A program made the position numbers and the translations under genes. A DNA stretch of 64,000 bases from Flavobacteriales bacterium ALC-1 (GTDB lineage Bacteria; Bacteroidota; Bacteroidia; Flavobacteriales; Flavobacteriaceae). Location of the stretch: contig ABHI01000004.1 of assembly GCA_000171875.1 (NCBI GenBank), positions 231,501 to 295,500 of the forward strand. Reading direction: 5' to 3'. The notes beneath the pieces are model-generated. The model ran no database searches. It was given only the letters and a program-made list of their open reading frames with translations, and was not told where the DNA came from. This document shows, in pieces, positions 18,177 through 27,218 of the stretch (within the stretch, counting starts at the first letter, position 1; every line of letters begins with the position of its first letter).

Positions 18177-18662
18177 ATGAAAAAAATAACAATACTAACA
18201 TTAGTCACTTTGTTTTTTAGCTGTAATAGTTCAGCTCAAAAAACAGAAACAAAAGAAAAGGAAACCTTTACAGTTACTAAAACTGAAGCGGAGTGGAAAG
18301 CCCAATTAACCGAAAAACAATATTATATCTTGAGAGAAGCTGGTACTGAACGCCCTTTTTCAAGTCCATTAAATAAAAATTACAAAAAAGGAGTTTACCA
18401 TTGTGCAGCATGTGATACTCCATTATTTAAAAGCGAACACAAGTTCGACTCTGGTACTGGCTGGCCAAGTTTTGACAGAGAAATTAAAGGTAATGTAGCT
18501 TACGGAACAGATACTAAAATTGGCTATACAAGAGATGAAGAGCATTGTGCAACTTGCGGAGGTCACTTAGGTCACGTTTTTAATGATGGCCCTAGAGAAA
18601 CTACAGGAAAGCGTCATTGCATCAATGGTACTGCTTTAAAATTTGTCCCTTCAGAAGACTAA
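18177..18662 (+). CDS. msrB: Peptide-methionine (R)-S-oxide reductase, exported
   Basis: 161 residues. Reduces methionine-R-sulfoxide in proteins. A signal with a possible lipobox (TLFFSCNSS) places it outside the cytoplasm. Structural zinc is held by CAACD and CATCG pairs. The catalytic Cys lies in RHCINGTALKF. GTGWPSF and GHLGHVFNDGP motifs are intact. An envelope MsrB beside an M48 protease fits repair of oxidised or damaged exported proteins, though they are divergently transcribed. Confidence 0.95.
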   Translation: MKKITILTLVTLFFSCNSSAQKTETKEKETFTVTKTEAEWKAQLTEKQYYILREAGTERPFSSPLNKNYKKGVYHCAACDTPLFKSEHKFDSGTGWPSFDREIKGNVAYGTDTKIGYTRDEEHCATCGGHLGHVFNDGPRETTGKRHCINGTALKFVPSED

Positions 18663-18765
18663 ACTCAAAAGCAAAAATTTAAAATAGTGGTATTAAATCT
18701 ATCTATGATTAATTTTAGTTATAGTGGTTTTCTATCACTATTTTTATTGGTATAAATTAAAAGAC

Positions 18766-19320
18766 ATGGAAAATTCATATTTAATTAGTGTTATTAAACA
18801 GTTTGAGTATTACAAAAGCCTTGGAGATAAAACCATTACTCAAATTTCTTTTAATAAATTACAAAAAGAATTTGCAGAAGATTCTAACTCTATCTCAATA
18901 ATAGTCAAGCATATTGTCGGCAACATGTTAAGCCGATGGACAAACTTTCTTACCGAAGATGGGGAGAAAACTTGGCGTAAACGAGATGAAGAATTTAAGG
19001 ATACATATACTTCAAAAGAAGAACTTATAGACTCATGGAATAAAGGTTGGGATTGTCTTTTTGATGCGATTAGACCTTTATCTACAAGTGATTTGAATAA
19101 AATTATCCACATACGAAACCAAGGTCATACCATCACAGAAGCTATCAATAGGCAAATGATGCACTATGCTTATCATGTTGGTCAGATTGTGTTTTTAGGA
19201 AAGCTCATTAAAGGTAGTGAATGGCAATCCTTATCCATACCAAAAGGAAAATCGAAAGCTTATAACAAAAATAAATTTGAAAAAGATAAAGGTCGAAGAC
19301 ATTTTACAGATGACCTTTAA
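18766..19320 (+). CDS. DUF1572 (DinB-like) family protein
   Basis: 184 residues from the ATG at 18766 (MENSYLISVIKQFEYYK). An upstream in-frame GTG at 18724 would add 14 aromatic residues untypical of the family, so I reject it. A four-helix DinB-like bundle is expected. The potential metal histidines are in IVKHIVGN and MMHYAYHVGQIVFLGK. Known relatives are of unknown function; DinB-fold proteins often act as thiol or metal-dependent transferases. Confidence 0.85.
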   Translation: MENSYLISVIKQFEYYKSLGDKTITQISFNKLQKEFAEDSNSISIIVKHIVGNMLSRWTNFLTEDGEKTWRKRDEEFKDTYTSKEELIDSWNKGWDCLFDAIRPLSTSDLNKIIHIRNQGHTITEAINRQMMHYAYHVGQIVFLGKLIKGSEWQSLSIPKGKSKAYNKNKFEKDKGRRHFTDDL

Positions 19321-19377
19321 TATTACGTTTTGGTTTCGTAAATTCGTACTCTCAAAATTCAACTAAAAAATTAACGC

Positions 19378-20754
19378 ATGAGTAAATACGATATTATAGT
19401 TTTAGGAAGTGGACCAGGTGGTTATGTTACTGCAATTAGAGCTTCACAATTAGGGTTTAAAACTGCTGTTGTAGAAAAAGAAAGTCTTGGTGGTGTATGC
19501 TTAAATTGGGGTTGTATTCCAACAAAAGCCCTTTTAAAATCTGCTCAGGTTTTTGAATATTTAAAACATGCTGAAGATTATGGGCTAAACGTAAAAGATG
19601 CTACTCACGATTTTGATGCGGTTGTAAAACGTAGTCGTGGTGTTGCTGATGGTATGAGTAATGGTGTTAAATTCTTAATGAAGAAGAATAAAATTGACGT
19701 TATTGAAGGTTTTGGAAAACTAAAAACTGGAAAGAAAATTGATGTTGATGGTACGGAATACTCAGCTGATCATATTATAGTAGCTACAGGGGCACGTTCT
19801 CGTGAGTTACCAAGTTTACCTCAAGATGGTAAAAAAGTTATTGGCTACAGACAAGCCATGACTTTAGATAAACAACCTAAGAAAATGATTGTTGTTGGTT
19901 CTGGTGCTATAGGTGTTGAGTTTGCTTATTTCTATAACTCAATGGGAACAGAAGTAACTATTGTAGAATATATGCCAAAAATTGTACCTGTAGAAGATGA
20001 TGAAGTTTCTAAACAACTAGAGCGTAGCTTTAAAAAGTCTGGAATTAAAATTATGACTTCTGCCGAAGTGACTTCCGTTGATACATCTGGTAAAGGTGTA
20101 AAAGCTACTGTGAAAACTAAAAAAGGTGAAGAAGTGTTAGAAGCCGATATTGTATTATCTGCAGTTGGTATAAAATCTAATATAGAAAATATAGGACTTG
20201 AAGATGTTGGCATTGCTGTTGACAGAGATAAAATTTTAGTTAATGATTACTACCAAACCAATATTCCTGGCTATTATGCTATTGGAGATGTTACTCCAGG
20301 ACAAGCATTAGCTCACGTAGCTTCTGCTGAAGGGATTCTTTGTGTAGAAAAAATTGCTGGTCAGCATGTTGAAGCTTTAGACTATGGAAATATACCTGGA
20401 TGTACGTATTGCTCACCAGAAATTGCTTCTGTTGGTTTAACTGAAGCGCAAGCAAAAGAACAAGGTTTAGATGTAAAGATTGGTAAATTTCCGTTCTCTG
20501 CATCTGGTAAAGCAAGTGCTAGTGGAGCAAAAGATGGTTTTGTAAAAGTCATTTTTGATGCCAAATATGGCGAATGGTTAGGTTGCCATATGATTGGTGC
20601 TGGTGTAACTGATATGATTGCTGAAGCTGTATTAGGTCGTAAATTAGAGACTACAGGACATGAAGTATTAAAGGCAGTGCATCCACATCCAACCATGAGT
20701 GAAGCGGTTATGGAAGCAGTTGCTGCTGCTTATGATGAAGTTATTCATTTATAA
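19378..20754 (+). CDS. lpdA: Dihydrolipoyl dehydrogenase
   Basis: 458 residues, E3 subunit of 2-oxo acid dehydrogenase complexes and the glycine cleavage system; oxidises dihydrolipoamide using FAD and NAD+. N-terminal FAD motif GSGPGGYVTAIRA, redox disulfide GGVCLNWGCIPTKA, NAD motif VVGSGAIGVEFA, second FAD motif YYAIGDVTPG and the C-terminal active-site His-Glu in HPHPTMSEAVMEA are all present. It stands alone here, with no E1 or E2 genes near, so the partner complex is not set by context. Confidence 0.96.
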   Translation: MSKYDIIVLGSGPGGYVTAIRASQLGFKTAVVEKESLGGVCLNWGCIPTKALLKSAQVFEYLKHAEDYGLNVKDATHDFDAVVKRSRGVADGMSNGVKFLMKKNKIDVIEGFGKLKTGKKIDVDGTEYSADHIIVATGARSRELPSLPQDGKKVIGYRQAMTLDKQPKKMIVVGSGAIGVEFAYFYNSMGTEVTIVEYMPKIVPVEDDEVSKQLERSFKKSGIKIMTSAEVTSVDTSGKGVKATVKTKKGEEVLEADIVLSAVGIKSNIENIGLEDVGIAVDRDKILVNDYYQTNIPGYYAIGDVTPGQALAHVASAEGILCVEKIAGQHVEALDYGNIPGCTYCSPEIASVGLTEAQAKEQGLDVKIGKFPFSASGKASASGAKDGFVKVIFDAKYGEWLGCHMIGAGVTDMIAEAVLGRKLETTGHEVLKAVHPHPTMSEAVMEAVAAAYDEVIHL

Positions 20755-20785
20755 AAATTAGATTACTAGATTTTTAGATATATAA

Positions 20786-20817
20786 AAGTGCGACTTGTTT
20801 GAGTCGCACTTTTTTTG
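20786..20817. terminator. Bidirectional terminator after lpdA
   Basis: AAGTGCGACT-TGTTTG-AGTCGCACTT with flanking A and T runs, between the convergent lpdA and an outer-membrane barrel gene. Confidence 0.9.
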
Positions 20818-20818
20818 T

Positions 20819-21367
20819 TTAGAATTTGTAGCCAACACCAAAATTAAACGAGTTTTTCTTGGTAAAAGCAGATGTTGGATTGGCTCCTTCGTAAACAGGA
20901 AACTGATCCGTTAGACCATATATATAACGTGCTTCAACAAACCACTTAGAATTTATATTGTATTGTGCCCCTATTACTAAGGAAGCACCGAAGCGCTTAT
21001 TTCTAGATTCTATACTCATTGTTGTCTGCTCAAAAGAATAATCGAGTTGTGGTCCTCCAAAAATTTCAAACTTGCCAGAAATTTTATATTTTAAAAGAAT
21101 TGGAAATTGCAAAGTAGAAGATCCTGTGTAATTAAAGTTGGTTTCGAACTGAAGCGCCCATTTTTCAGATAAACGTTTTTCAAAAAACAAACCACCATAA
21201 TACCCAGAACCATATGGAGCTCGGTTATTTGTATTAAAGCTATAAGCACTATAACCTATTCTTACTCCAAAATTAAAACCTTTGTTTTTAACATCGGTTG
21301 AATCTTGAGCAATTAAAGTAGACATAGTGAATAAAACTAATGCTGTAATTGAAATAATCTTTTTCAT
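20819..21367 (-). CDS. Outer-membrane beta-barrel protein (porin-family)
   Basis: 182 residues. Signal peptide 1-20 (ISITALVLFTMSTLIAQ). The mature part shows alternating strands ending in the barrel signature NSFNFGVGYKF with a terminal Phe for BAM recognition. About eight strands, the small OmpA/OmpW-like size class. First of four such genes on the minus strand in 3 kb. Ligand unknown. Confidence 0.85.
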   Translation of the reverse strand: MKKIISITALVLFTMSTLIAQDSTDVKNKGFNFGVRIGYSAYSFNTNNRAPYGSGYYGGLFFEKRLSEKWALQFETNFNYTGSSTLQFPILLKYKISGKFEIFGGPQLDYSFEQTTMSIESRNKRFGASLVIGAQYNINSKWFVEARYIYGLTDQFPVYEGANPTSAFTKKNSFNFGVGYKF

Positions 21368-21395
21368 AATAATTGATTGTTAGAATTAATATTCA

Positions 21396-21403
21396 CAAAC
21401 CTA
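21396..21403 (-). promoter_or_regulatory. -7 element before an outer-membrane barrel gene
   Basis: Minus strand reads TAGGTTTG, an exact TAnnTTTG match 29 bp before the ATG at 21367. The nearest upstream TTG lies 28 bp away, longer than usual. Confidence 0.5.
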
Positions 21404-21526
21404 CATTGATGAGCTGTTAATTAATCCTAATCAAATCACAATCAAAATGAAAGAGAACGTTAATCTCTTGTGAAAAAACTTAATATTTTATGATAATTTT
21501 TCTGAAAGAAAAGAGAAAAGCAGCTA

Positions 21527-21946
21527 TTAATTTATAAAACTCTGAATGGCCAATTCATAACTCTGCAAACCAAAACCAAGTACTACTCCTCTGGCATTTG
21601 GCGAAATATAAGATTGATGTCTAAATTCTTCTCTAGAAAACGTATTAGAAATATGTACTTCTATAACAGGTGTTTCAATTGCTTTTACAGCATCACCAAT
21701 ACCAATTGAGGTATGTGTATATGCAGCAGCATTTAAGATAATACCATCATAAGAGAAACCGACCTCTTGTATTTTATCAATGAGTTCACCTTCTACATTA
21801 GATTGAAAATGTTCTAATATAACATTGGGATATTTCTCAACTATAGTATCAAAAAACTCAGTAAAGGTTAAATTACCATATATATTGGTTTCTCGCTTGC
21901 CTAATAAGTTAAGATTTGGGCCATTAATGATGATTAATTTCTTCAT
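21527..21946 (-). CDS. aroQ: Type II 3-dehydroquinate dehydratase
   Basis: 139 residues, normal for the dodecameric type II enzyme that converts 3-dehydroquinate to 3-dehydroshikimate in the shikimate pathway. GPNLNLLGKRE with the catalytic Tyr soon after (IYG), ILNAAAYTHTSIGI, and VEVHISN-type motif EVHISNTFSREEFRHQSYISP are present. I use the ATG at 21946. An in-frame start at 21988 would run through the terminator hairpin of the next gene and add a 14-residue non-homologous leader. Confidence 0.95.
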   Translation of the reverse strand: MKKLIIINGPNLNLLGKRETNIYGNLTFTEFFDTIVEKYPNVILEHFQSNVEGELIDKIQEVGFSYDGIILNAAAYTHTSIGIGDAVKAIETPVIEVHISNTFSREEFRHQSYISPNARGVVLGFGLQSYELAIQSFIN

Positions 21947-21971
21947 AAGGTAAATATATAAAATAAGCGCA

Positions 21972-22003
21972 TAAAAAAACCGAAGCAATTACTTCGGTTT
22001 TTA
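21972..22003 (-). terminator. Terminator of the second barrel gene
   Basis: AACCGAAG-CAATTA-CTTCGGTT hairpin centred near 21989, preceded on the + strand by a seven-A run that becomes U on the minus transcript. Confidence 0.85.
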
Positions 22004-22022
22004 AAGTTTCAATTTATTTCAA

Positions 22023-22559
22023 TTAGAAATGCAATGCAAATCCGATGCGAAACTCTAATATACTCTCATCAGTAAAATCTTCGTTCATTGAAAGATTATA
22101 TCTTAATCCTGGTTCAACAGAAATGTTATCTGCTACAAACCAAGCATAACCACCTTGAATACCTACCCAAGAAGGATTCTCATCAGCACCATCAACACTA
22201 GCACCTGTATAATCTACTTGAACTGGGAATTGACTTGCAACATAATACTTAGCTCCAATCTTGTAGCTAAATACAGAGCTACCATCATTATCCGTGTAAC
22301 CTAAACCTACTTTAACTGCTAAATCGTCCATTACGAAATACCCACCTTCAGCACCTAATGACCATACTGTTGTACCATCTACAGAAGTAAGGCCAAACCC
22401 AGTGTTTGCTGTATGACCAAAACCACCAGCTCCAAAACCTGTGTTAGCTTCAATTAATATAGAACCTTCTGATAATGCGCTTGATGTATCTTCATCTTGA
22501 GCATTCACATTTGTAAATCCGAAAACTGCAACTGCAGCCATAAGTAATAATTTTTTCAT
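22023..22559 (-). CDS. Outer-membrane beta-barrel protein
   Basis: 178 residues. Signal peptide 1-20 (LLLMAAVAVFGFTNVNAQ). Mature strands include GYFVMDDLAVKVGLGY and end EFRIGFALHF, a barrel terminus with Phe. Signal peptide and leader are close to those of the barrel gene at 23435-23908, suggesting paralogy. Its own promoter -7 element (22594-22601) and terminator flank it. Confidence 0.85.
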   Translation of the reverse strand: MKKLLLMAAVAVFGFTNVNAQDEDTSSALSEGSILIEANTGFGAGGFGHTANTGFGLTSVDGTTVWSLGAEGGYFVMDDLAVKVGLGYTDNDGSSVFSYKIGAKYYVASQFPVQVDYTGASVDGADENPSWVGIQGGYAWFVADNISVEPGLRYNLSMNEDFTDESILEFRIGFALHF

Positions 22560-22593
22560 AATTTAAGTTTTAATTGATTATTAATTTAGTGCG

Positions 22594-22601
22594 CAAATCT
22601 A
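22594..22601 (-). promoter_or_regulatory. -7 element of the second barrel gene
   Basis: Minus strand TAGATTTG, exact consensus, 35 bp before the ATG at 22559. The expected -33 TTG is not exact. Confidence 0.55.
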
Positions 22602-22677
22602 GGCTTTAGATTTATAGTACATTTCGAATTTATGTTAAAATAAAGTGTATTTCATCGATAAATAATGTATTTAAACA

Positions 22678-22701
22678 ACAAAAGAGGCTTTACGCCTCTT
22701 T
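22678..22701 (-). terminator. Terminator of the third barrel gene
   Basis: AAAGAGGC-TTTAC-GCCTCTTT at 22681-22701, 8-bp stem; on the minus strand it continues into a short U-rich tail. Confidence 0.75.
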
Positions 22702-22727
22702 ATAAATTGATCAATAATATTAAGGAA

Positions 22728-23288
22728 TTAGAACTTATATCCTAAACCGACTTGAAAGTAGTTAAATTTTACATTCACATCAATATCACCGAATTCCTCA
22801 TCATTATCATCTAATCTATTAGATAAGCCAAAAGAATAGCGCATATCTAAAAAGAAATCGTCGGATATATCATAAGCCATGCCTAAACCTAAACCTAAAC
22901 CTAACTTCTTTAAACCTTCACTGTCATCTAGTATAAGATCAAATTGCGGACCAGCTAAAAGGCTAAACTTATCAGCTACTTTATATTTACCCATAATAGG
23001 AATAGCAAGTACATTCCCGCTTCCTCCACCTTCAGATATTGATATGTATTGTAATTCTGGTTGAATATTAAATTTATCGGCAACTTCAATATCTGCAAAA
23101 ACACCAAAGTAAAATCCTGAAGCATTAGCTGAAGCAGAAGCACCATCAGCAGATGCTCTCGCAATAAAAGAATTAAAACCAGCCTTTACACCAAAAGTGG
23201 TATTAGATGAAGTGCTAGTGTCATCTTGCGCACTAACATTTAATAAAGTAAAAAAAGCAATAGCAGTAGATAAAATAATTTTTTTCAT
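22728..23288 (-). CDS. Porin-family outer-membrane beta-barrel protein
   Basis: 186 residues. Signal peptide 1-20 (ILSTAIAFFTLLNVSAQ), a Ser/Thr-rich start, then strands such as FGVKAGFNSFIARA and FGVFADIEVADKFNIQPELQY. It ends FNYFQVGLGYKF. It shares with the fourth barrel the pattern V-K-A-G-F-N near the start and a PQxxL turn (LLAGPQFDLILDD), so the two are paralogues. Confidence 0.87.
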   Translation of the reverse strand: MKKIILSTAIAFFTLLNVSAQDDTSTSSNTTFGVKAGFNSFIARASADGASASANASGFYFGVFADIEVADKFNIQPELQYISISEGGGSGNVLAIPIMGKYKVADKFSLLAGPQFDLILDDSEGLKKLGLGLGLGMAYDISDDFFLDMRYSFGLSNRLDDNDEEFGDIDVNVKFNYFQVGLGYKF

Positions 23289-23311
23289 TTAATATGTATT
23301 TAAGTTTAAAA

Positions 23312-23319
23312 CAAATGTA
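23312..23319 (-). promoter_or_regulatory. -7 element of the third barrel gene
   Basis: Minus strand TACATTTG, exact consensus, 24 bp before the ATG at 23288. Confidence 0.55.
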
Positions 23320-23388
23320 AGTTTTTACATACAGATGTATTATAATTGATTGTTAATTTTTAGATCTTTCAATAGATGTCTTAAACAA

Positions 23389-23416
23389 AAAATGAGAGGT
23401 AAATACCTCTCATTTT
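23389..23416 (-). terminator. Terminator of the fourth barrel gene
   Basis: AATGAGAGGT-AAAT-ACCTCTCATT stem at 23391-23414 with A run before and T run after. Confidence 0.85.
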
Positions 23417-23434
23417 TGTAATATAAATTAGAAT

Positions 23435-23908
23435 TTAGAATCTATATCCAACACCAATCATTAATGAGTTAAGATCTAAATCACCTAAGTCCCTAGAAAC
23501 CTGTAAACCATATTTAGCTTCAGCATAAAATTCTTCTGAAATATTGTATGCTAGACCAGCAGCAATATCAAGTCCAAATTCACCTTGTGGTACATCTTCT
23601 AATAAATAGTTTACTTGAGGTCCTGCCATTATGCTAAACTCATCAGAGATACCATACTTAAACATAATAGGAATATAAAGAGAATTTAAATCAGAAACAG
23701 CACTATATAATACAGCTGGTTCTACATCAATATCTTCACTAAGCTCTAATTGATATCCTAAACCAAGGTAAAATCCACTTTCTGTAGCAGAAACACTTCC
23801 TGCACTAGCAGTTACACTATTAAATCCAGCTTTTACACTAAATCCTTCTTGAGCATTAACATTAGCAAAAGCAAATACTGCAAACGCAGCTAAAAATAAT
23901 TTTTTCAT
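23435..23908 (-). CDS. Outer-membrane beta-barrel protein
   Basis: 157 residues. Signal peptide 1-19 (LFLAAFAVFAFANVNAQ). Strands GFSVKAGFNSVTASAG, SGFYLGLGYQLELSEDIDVEP, IMAGPQVNYLLEDV; it ends SLMIGVGYRF. It is the smallest of the four barrels and clearly related to the third. The leader TTAAAACTTAAATATTATG on the minus strand is nearly the same as that of the second barrel gene, suggesting duplication together with the 5' untranslated region. Confidence 0.86.
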   Translation of the reverse strand: MKKLFLAAFAVFAFANVNAQEGFSVKAGFNSVTASAGSVSATESGFYLGLGYQLELSEDIDVEPAVLYSAVSDLNSLYIPIMFKYGISDEFSIMAGPQVNYLLEDVPQGEFGLDIAAGLAYNISEEFYAEAKYGLQVSRDLGDLDLNSLMIGVGYRF

Positions 23909-24126
23909 AATATTTAAGTTTTAAAATTGATTACTACAAACTAAAGCCTTTTTTTTTAAATATTAAAGTTTCTTAGCGTAGTTATTAACATTTTTGTAAA
24001 CATTTATACTTAAACAATTAATAATCAATTAATTACAAAAAACTTTATTAACATTTTTATAAGAAAATACGATAAACTGCGTAGCTTTTTCAATATCTTT
24101 TAGTATTTTAATTCTTACTTTTAAGC

Positions 24127-25035
24127 ATGAAATGGCAACAAGCAATAACTGATTACAGACATTATCTTCAAATAGAGCGTGGCTTATCAAAAAACTCTAT
24201 AGAAAACTATTGTTATGATATTAAAAAGCTAATAGTATATCTAGAAGAAAACGCTCTTATTGTTTCTCCAATCACCACAGACAATGCAATTGTTAAACAA
24301 TTTATATATACTATTTCAAAATCTTTAAATGCGAGATCCCAAGCACGATTAATCTCTGGGCTTCGCAATTTTTTTGATTATTTAATTTTTGAAAACTACA
24401 GAGAAACCAACCCATTAGATTTAATAGAATCACCTAGAATTGGGCGAAAATTACCAGACACCTTATCTATTGATGATATTGACAACTTAGTAAATAATAT
24501 TGACCTTAGCTATCAATATAATGGTGTTAATCTTGGTGAGCGTAATAGGGCAATTATAGAAACTTTATACAGTTGTGGTCTCCGAGTTAGTGAACTCATA
24601 GAGCTCAAAATTTCTGATTTGTTTTTTGACGAAGGGTTTATTAAGGTTACAGGCAAAGGAGATAAGCAACGTTTTGTTCCTATTGGATTAACAACACAAA
24701 ACTATATTGCCATTTGGATTGGAATAAGAAATCATATTGAAGTACAACCCAACTCTAAAGACAATCTCTTTTTAAATTACAAAGGCAAAAAACTAACACG
24801 TGCTATGATTTTTACAATTATTAAAAAACTAGTTGAAAAATCTGGCATAACTAAAAATGTATCACCACATACCTTTAGACATTCCTTTGCTACACATTTA
24901 CTAGAAAACGGTGCTGACCTTAGAGCTATACAAATGATGCTTGGTCACGAGAGTATTACAACTACAGAAATATATATGCACGTGGATCGTTCACATCTAA
25001 GTGATGTTTTAAATAAATTTCATCCTAGAAAATAA
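24127..25035 (+). CDS. xerD: Site-specific tyrosine recombinase XerD
   Basis: 302 residues, normal length for the chromosome-dimer resolvase that acts at dif with FtsK. N-terminal SAM-like core-binding domain about 1-90, catalytic domain from about 110. Catalytic residues are seen as R in SCGLRVSELIEL, K in GKGDKQRFVPI, HxxR in HTFRHSFATHLLENGAD, H in LGHESITTTEIY and the nucleophile Tyr in that same segment. No att-like repeats, phage genes or tRNA lie beside it, so it is the housekeeping enzyme rather than an element integrase. Confidence 0.93.
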   Translation: MKWQQAITDYRHYLQIERGLSKNSIENYCYDIKKLIVYLEENALIVSPITTDNAIVKQFIYTISKSLNARSQARLISGLRNFFDYLIFENYRETNPLDLIESPRIGRKLPDTLSIDDIDNLVNNIDLSYQYNGVNLGERNRAIIETLYSCGLRVSELIELKISDLFFDEGFIKVTGKGDKQRFVPIGLTTQNYIAIWIGIRNHIEVQPNSKDNLFLNYKGKKLTRAMIFTIIKKLVEKSGITKNVSPHTFRHSFATHLLENGADLRAIQMMLGHESITTTEIYMHVDRSHLSDVLNKFHPRK

Positions 25036-25068
25036 AAAATGGCAACCAATTACATTGATTGCCATTAA
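25036..25068 (-). terminator. Probable terminator of rny
   Basis: AATGGCAA-(14 nt)-TTGCCATT hairpin at 25038-25066 between convergent xerD and rny, with an A run on the + side that gives U on the rny transcript. Confidence 0.6.
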
Positions 25069-25091
25069 TAAAATAATTGGAAAACAGTTCT

Positions 25092-26669
25092 CTACTTAGC
25101 GATATTAACTGCTCGTGTTTCTCTAATCACCGTAACTTTCACCTGTCCAGGATAAGTCATATCAGTTTGAATTTTTTGAGAAATCTCAAACGATAAACTT
25201 GCAGCTCTATCATCAGATACTTTTTCGCTTTCTACAATAACACGAAGTTCTCGACCTGCTTGGATCGCGTATGCTTTCTTTACTCCATTAAAACCAAAGG
25301 CTACATCTTCTAAATCTTTAAGACGTTGTATATATGAATCTAAAACTTGTCTTCTTGCACCTGGTCTTGCTCCAGATATAGCATCACAAACCTGAATAAT
25401 TGGTGACAATAACGTTGTCATCTCAATTTCATCGTGGTGCGCTCCAATAGCATTACATACTTCTGGTTTCTCCCCATGCTTTTCAGCCCACTGCATTCCT
25501 AAAATTGCGTGAGGTGTTTCTACATCAGTTTCAGAAGATGGTACTTTACCTATATCGTGTAATAAACCTGCTCGTTTGGCCAATTTAGGATTCAATCCTA
25601 ATTCAGCAGCCATAACGCCACAAAGTTTAGCGACTTCTCTAGAGTGCTGTAATAAGTTTTGCCCATATGAAGAACGGTATTTCATACGACCTACCATTTT
25701 AATCAATTCTGGGTGTAACCCATGAATTCCTAAATCAATAACCGTACGCTTACCGACTTCTATAATTTCTTGTTCAATTTGTTTTTGTGTTTTTCTTACA
25801 ACCTCTTCAATTCGCGCTGGATGTATTCTACCATCAGTAACTAACTTGTGCAAGGATAAACGAGCTATTTCACGTCTTACAGAATCAAAACACGATAAAA
25901 TAATTGCTTCTGGTGTATCATCTACAATAATCTCTACACCAGTTGCAGCTTCAATGGCTCTAATGTTTCGACCTTCTCTACCAATGATTCGTCCTTTAAC
26001 ATCATCAGACTCTATATTAAAAACAGATACACAATTATCAACAGCTTCTTCAGTTCCTATACGTTGAATGGTGTTGATAATAATTTTCTTAGCTTCTTGT
26101 TGAGCAGTTAGTTTAGCTTCCTCTACCTTATCTTGAATAAAGCCCATAGCATCCGTTTTAGCTTCTTCTTTAAGAGATTCTACCAATTGTTCTTTGGCCT
26201 CCTCAGCAGATAATGAAGAAATAACTTCTAATTGCTTTATTTGACTTTTATGTGCTCTTTCTAATTCTTCTTTCTTCTTTTCTACAAATTCTAGTCTAAA
26301 ATCATAGTCTTTTATTTTAGACTCTAAAGATTGATTCGATTTTTTAGATTTAGATAATTCATTAGAGATTTGAGATTCTTTATCTCTGATACGCTTTTCG
26401 GCTTCAGCCATTTTTTTATCACGAGAAAGTATCACTTTTTCGTGCTCAGCTTTTAACTCAATAAATTTTTCTTTTGCCTGAAGTATCTTATCCTTTTTTA
26501 AAGATTCCGCATCAGATTTCGCTTGTTTTAAAATTGACTTAGATTCATTTTCAGCATTTGCTATCAACTTTGATGCATTCCCTTTCGCTAAAGATTTTGC
26601 TATAATATATCCTAGTATTATTCCTAATACTACTCCTCCAACTATATATATAATCGTGTTAGTGTCCAT
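25092..26669 (-). CDS. rny: Ribonuclease Y
   Basis: 525 residues. Membrane-anchored endoribonuclease that starts mRNA decay. N-terminal membrane helix about 5-24 ([19 protein letters not shown]), a long charged coiled coil about 30-190, a KH domain ([23 protein letters not shown]), and an HD domain with [12 protein letters not shown] plus [10 protein letters not shown]. The [17 protein letters not shown] end is typical. It follows the 6S-like RNA and zapA on the same strand. Confidence 0.97.
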   Translation of the reverse strand: MDTNTIIYIVGGVVLGIILGYIIAKSLAKGNASKLIANAENESKSILKQAKSDAESLKKDKILQAKEKFIELKAEHEKVILSRDKKMAEAEKRIRDKESQISNELSKSKKSNQSLESKIKDYDFRLEFVEKKKEELERAHKSQIKQLEVISSLSAEEAKEQLVESLKEEAKTDAMGFIQDKVEEAKLTAQQEAKKIIINTIQRIGTEEAVDNCVSVFNIESDDVKGRIIGREGRNIRAIEAATGVEIIVDDTPEAIILSCFDSVRREIARLSLHKLVTDGRIHPARIEEVVRKTQKQIEQEIIEVGKRTVIDLGIHGLHPELIKMVGRMKYRSSYGQNLLQHSREVAKLCGVMAAELGLNPKLAKRAGLLHDIGKVPSSETDVETPHAILGMQWAEKHGEKPEVCNAIGAHHDEIEMTTLLSPIIQVCDAISGARPGARRQVLDSYIQRLKDLEDVAFGFNGVKKAYAIQAGRELRVIVESEKVSDDRAASLSFEISQKIQTDMTYPGQVKVTVIRETRAVNIAK

Positions 26670-26692
26670 GTTTATTATTTAGTTTAGTATAT

Positions 26693-26885
26693 AAAAAAAG
26701 CCTACATCAGTTATCGGTTTTGTATAAACTCCTTAAAAACAAGTTTAGGGCTAACAAGCTGATCAAAAATCCGCCTGAGATACTGAAACAAGTTCAGCAC
26801 TAGCGGCCCGATTTTACAACTTCAACTCACCCTTTTTAAAGAATTAACGTTGAGTTTATCAAAAAATGTAACTAATGTAGGCAGT
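26693..26885 (-). ncRNA. ssrS: 6S RNA-like gene
   Basis: Between zapA and rny the minus strand can form a long closed rod. GCCTACAUUAGUUA (26882-26869) pairs with UAACUGAUGUAGGC (26713-26700) over 14 bp with one G-U pair, and the 3' side runs into seven U residues at 26699-26693. About 190 nt lie within the closing stem, with further partial pairings and open central parts. Size, rod shape, built-in terminator and place just after zapA match bacterial 6S RNA, which binds the housekeeping RNA polymerase. I identify it by structure and context; no covariance search was possible. Confidence 0.75.
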
Positions 26886-26912
26886 AACCTTTTATTTTAA
26901 AGAACGTACGAG

Positions 26913-27200
26913 TTAAATATGTTTATTTAAAAGTTCGTTTAAAGCTTCTAGCTTTTCTTGCACTTCTTCATTAACATACTCTTTATCTATTGACTTTTGC
27001 TCTACTTGAGCTGCAAACTGCAAAGCACACATTGCTAAAACATCTTGCTTATCTCTTACAGAATAATTCTGCTCAAATTGTCCAATCATGGCCTCTATCT
27101 TTTTAGTGGCCTTTCGTAAACCTTCTTCTTGACTTGGATTAATTGTTAATGGATAAACCCTATTAGCAATTGAAAGCTTAATTTTTAAATGATCTGGCAT
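26913..27200 (-). CDS. zapA: Cell division protein ZapA
   Basis: 95 residues. Opens LKIKLSIANRVYPLTINPSQEEGLRKATKKI, the ZapA N-terminal domain, followed by a helical coil (LAMCALQFAAQVEQK) used for dimerisation. It cross-links FtsZ filaments at the division site. It is preceded by a coiled-coil gene 18 bp upstream and followed by the 6S-like RNA. Confidence 0.93.
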   Translation of the reverse strand: MPDHLKIKLSIANRVYPLTINPSQEEGLRKATKKIEAMIGQFEQNYSVRDKQDVLAMCALQFAAQVEQKSIDKEYVNEEVQEKLEALNELLNKHI

Positions 27201-27218
27201 CTAGTCTAATTTACAACA

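Noticed and set aside
18724..18765. Longer start (GTG) for the DUF1572 gene
   Set aside because: Adds aromatic residues with no family match; ATG 18766 gives the normal N-terminus.
21947..21988. Longer start for aroQ
   Set aside because: Would cover the terminator hairpin of the neighbouring gene and adds a non-homologous leader.
24127..25035. Integrase of a mobile element
   Set aside because: Length and motifs fit housekeeping XerD, and no phage, transfer or att features lie near.
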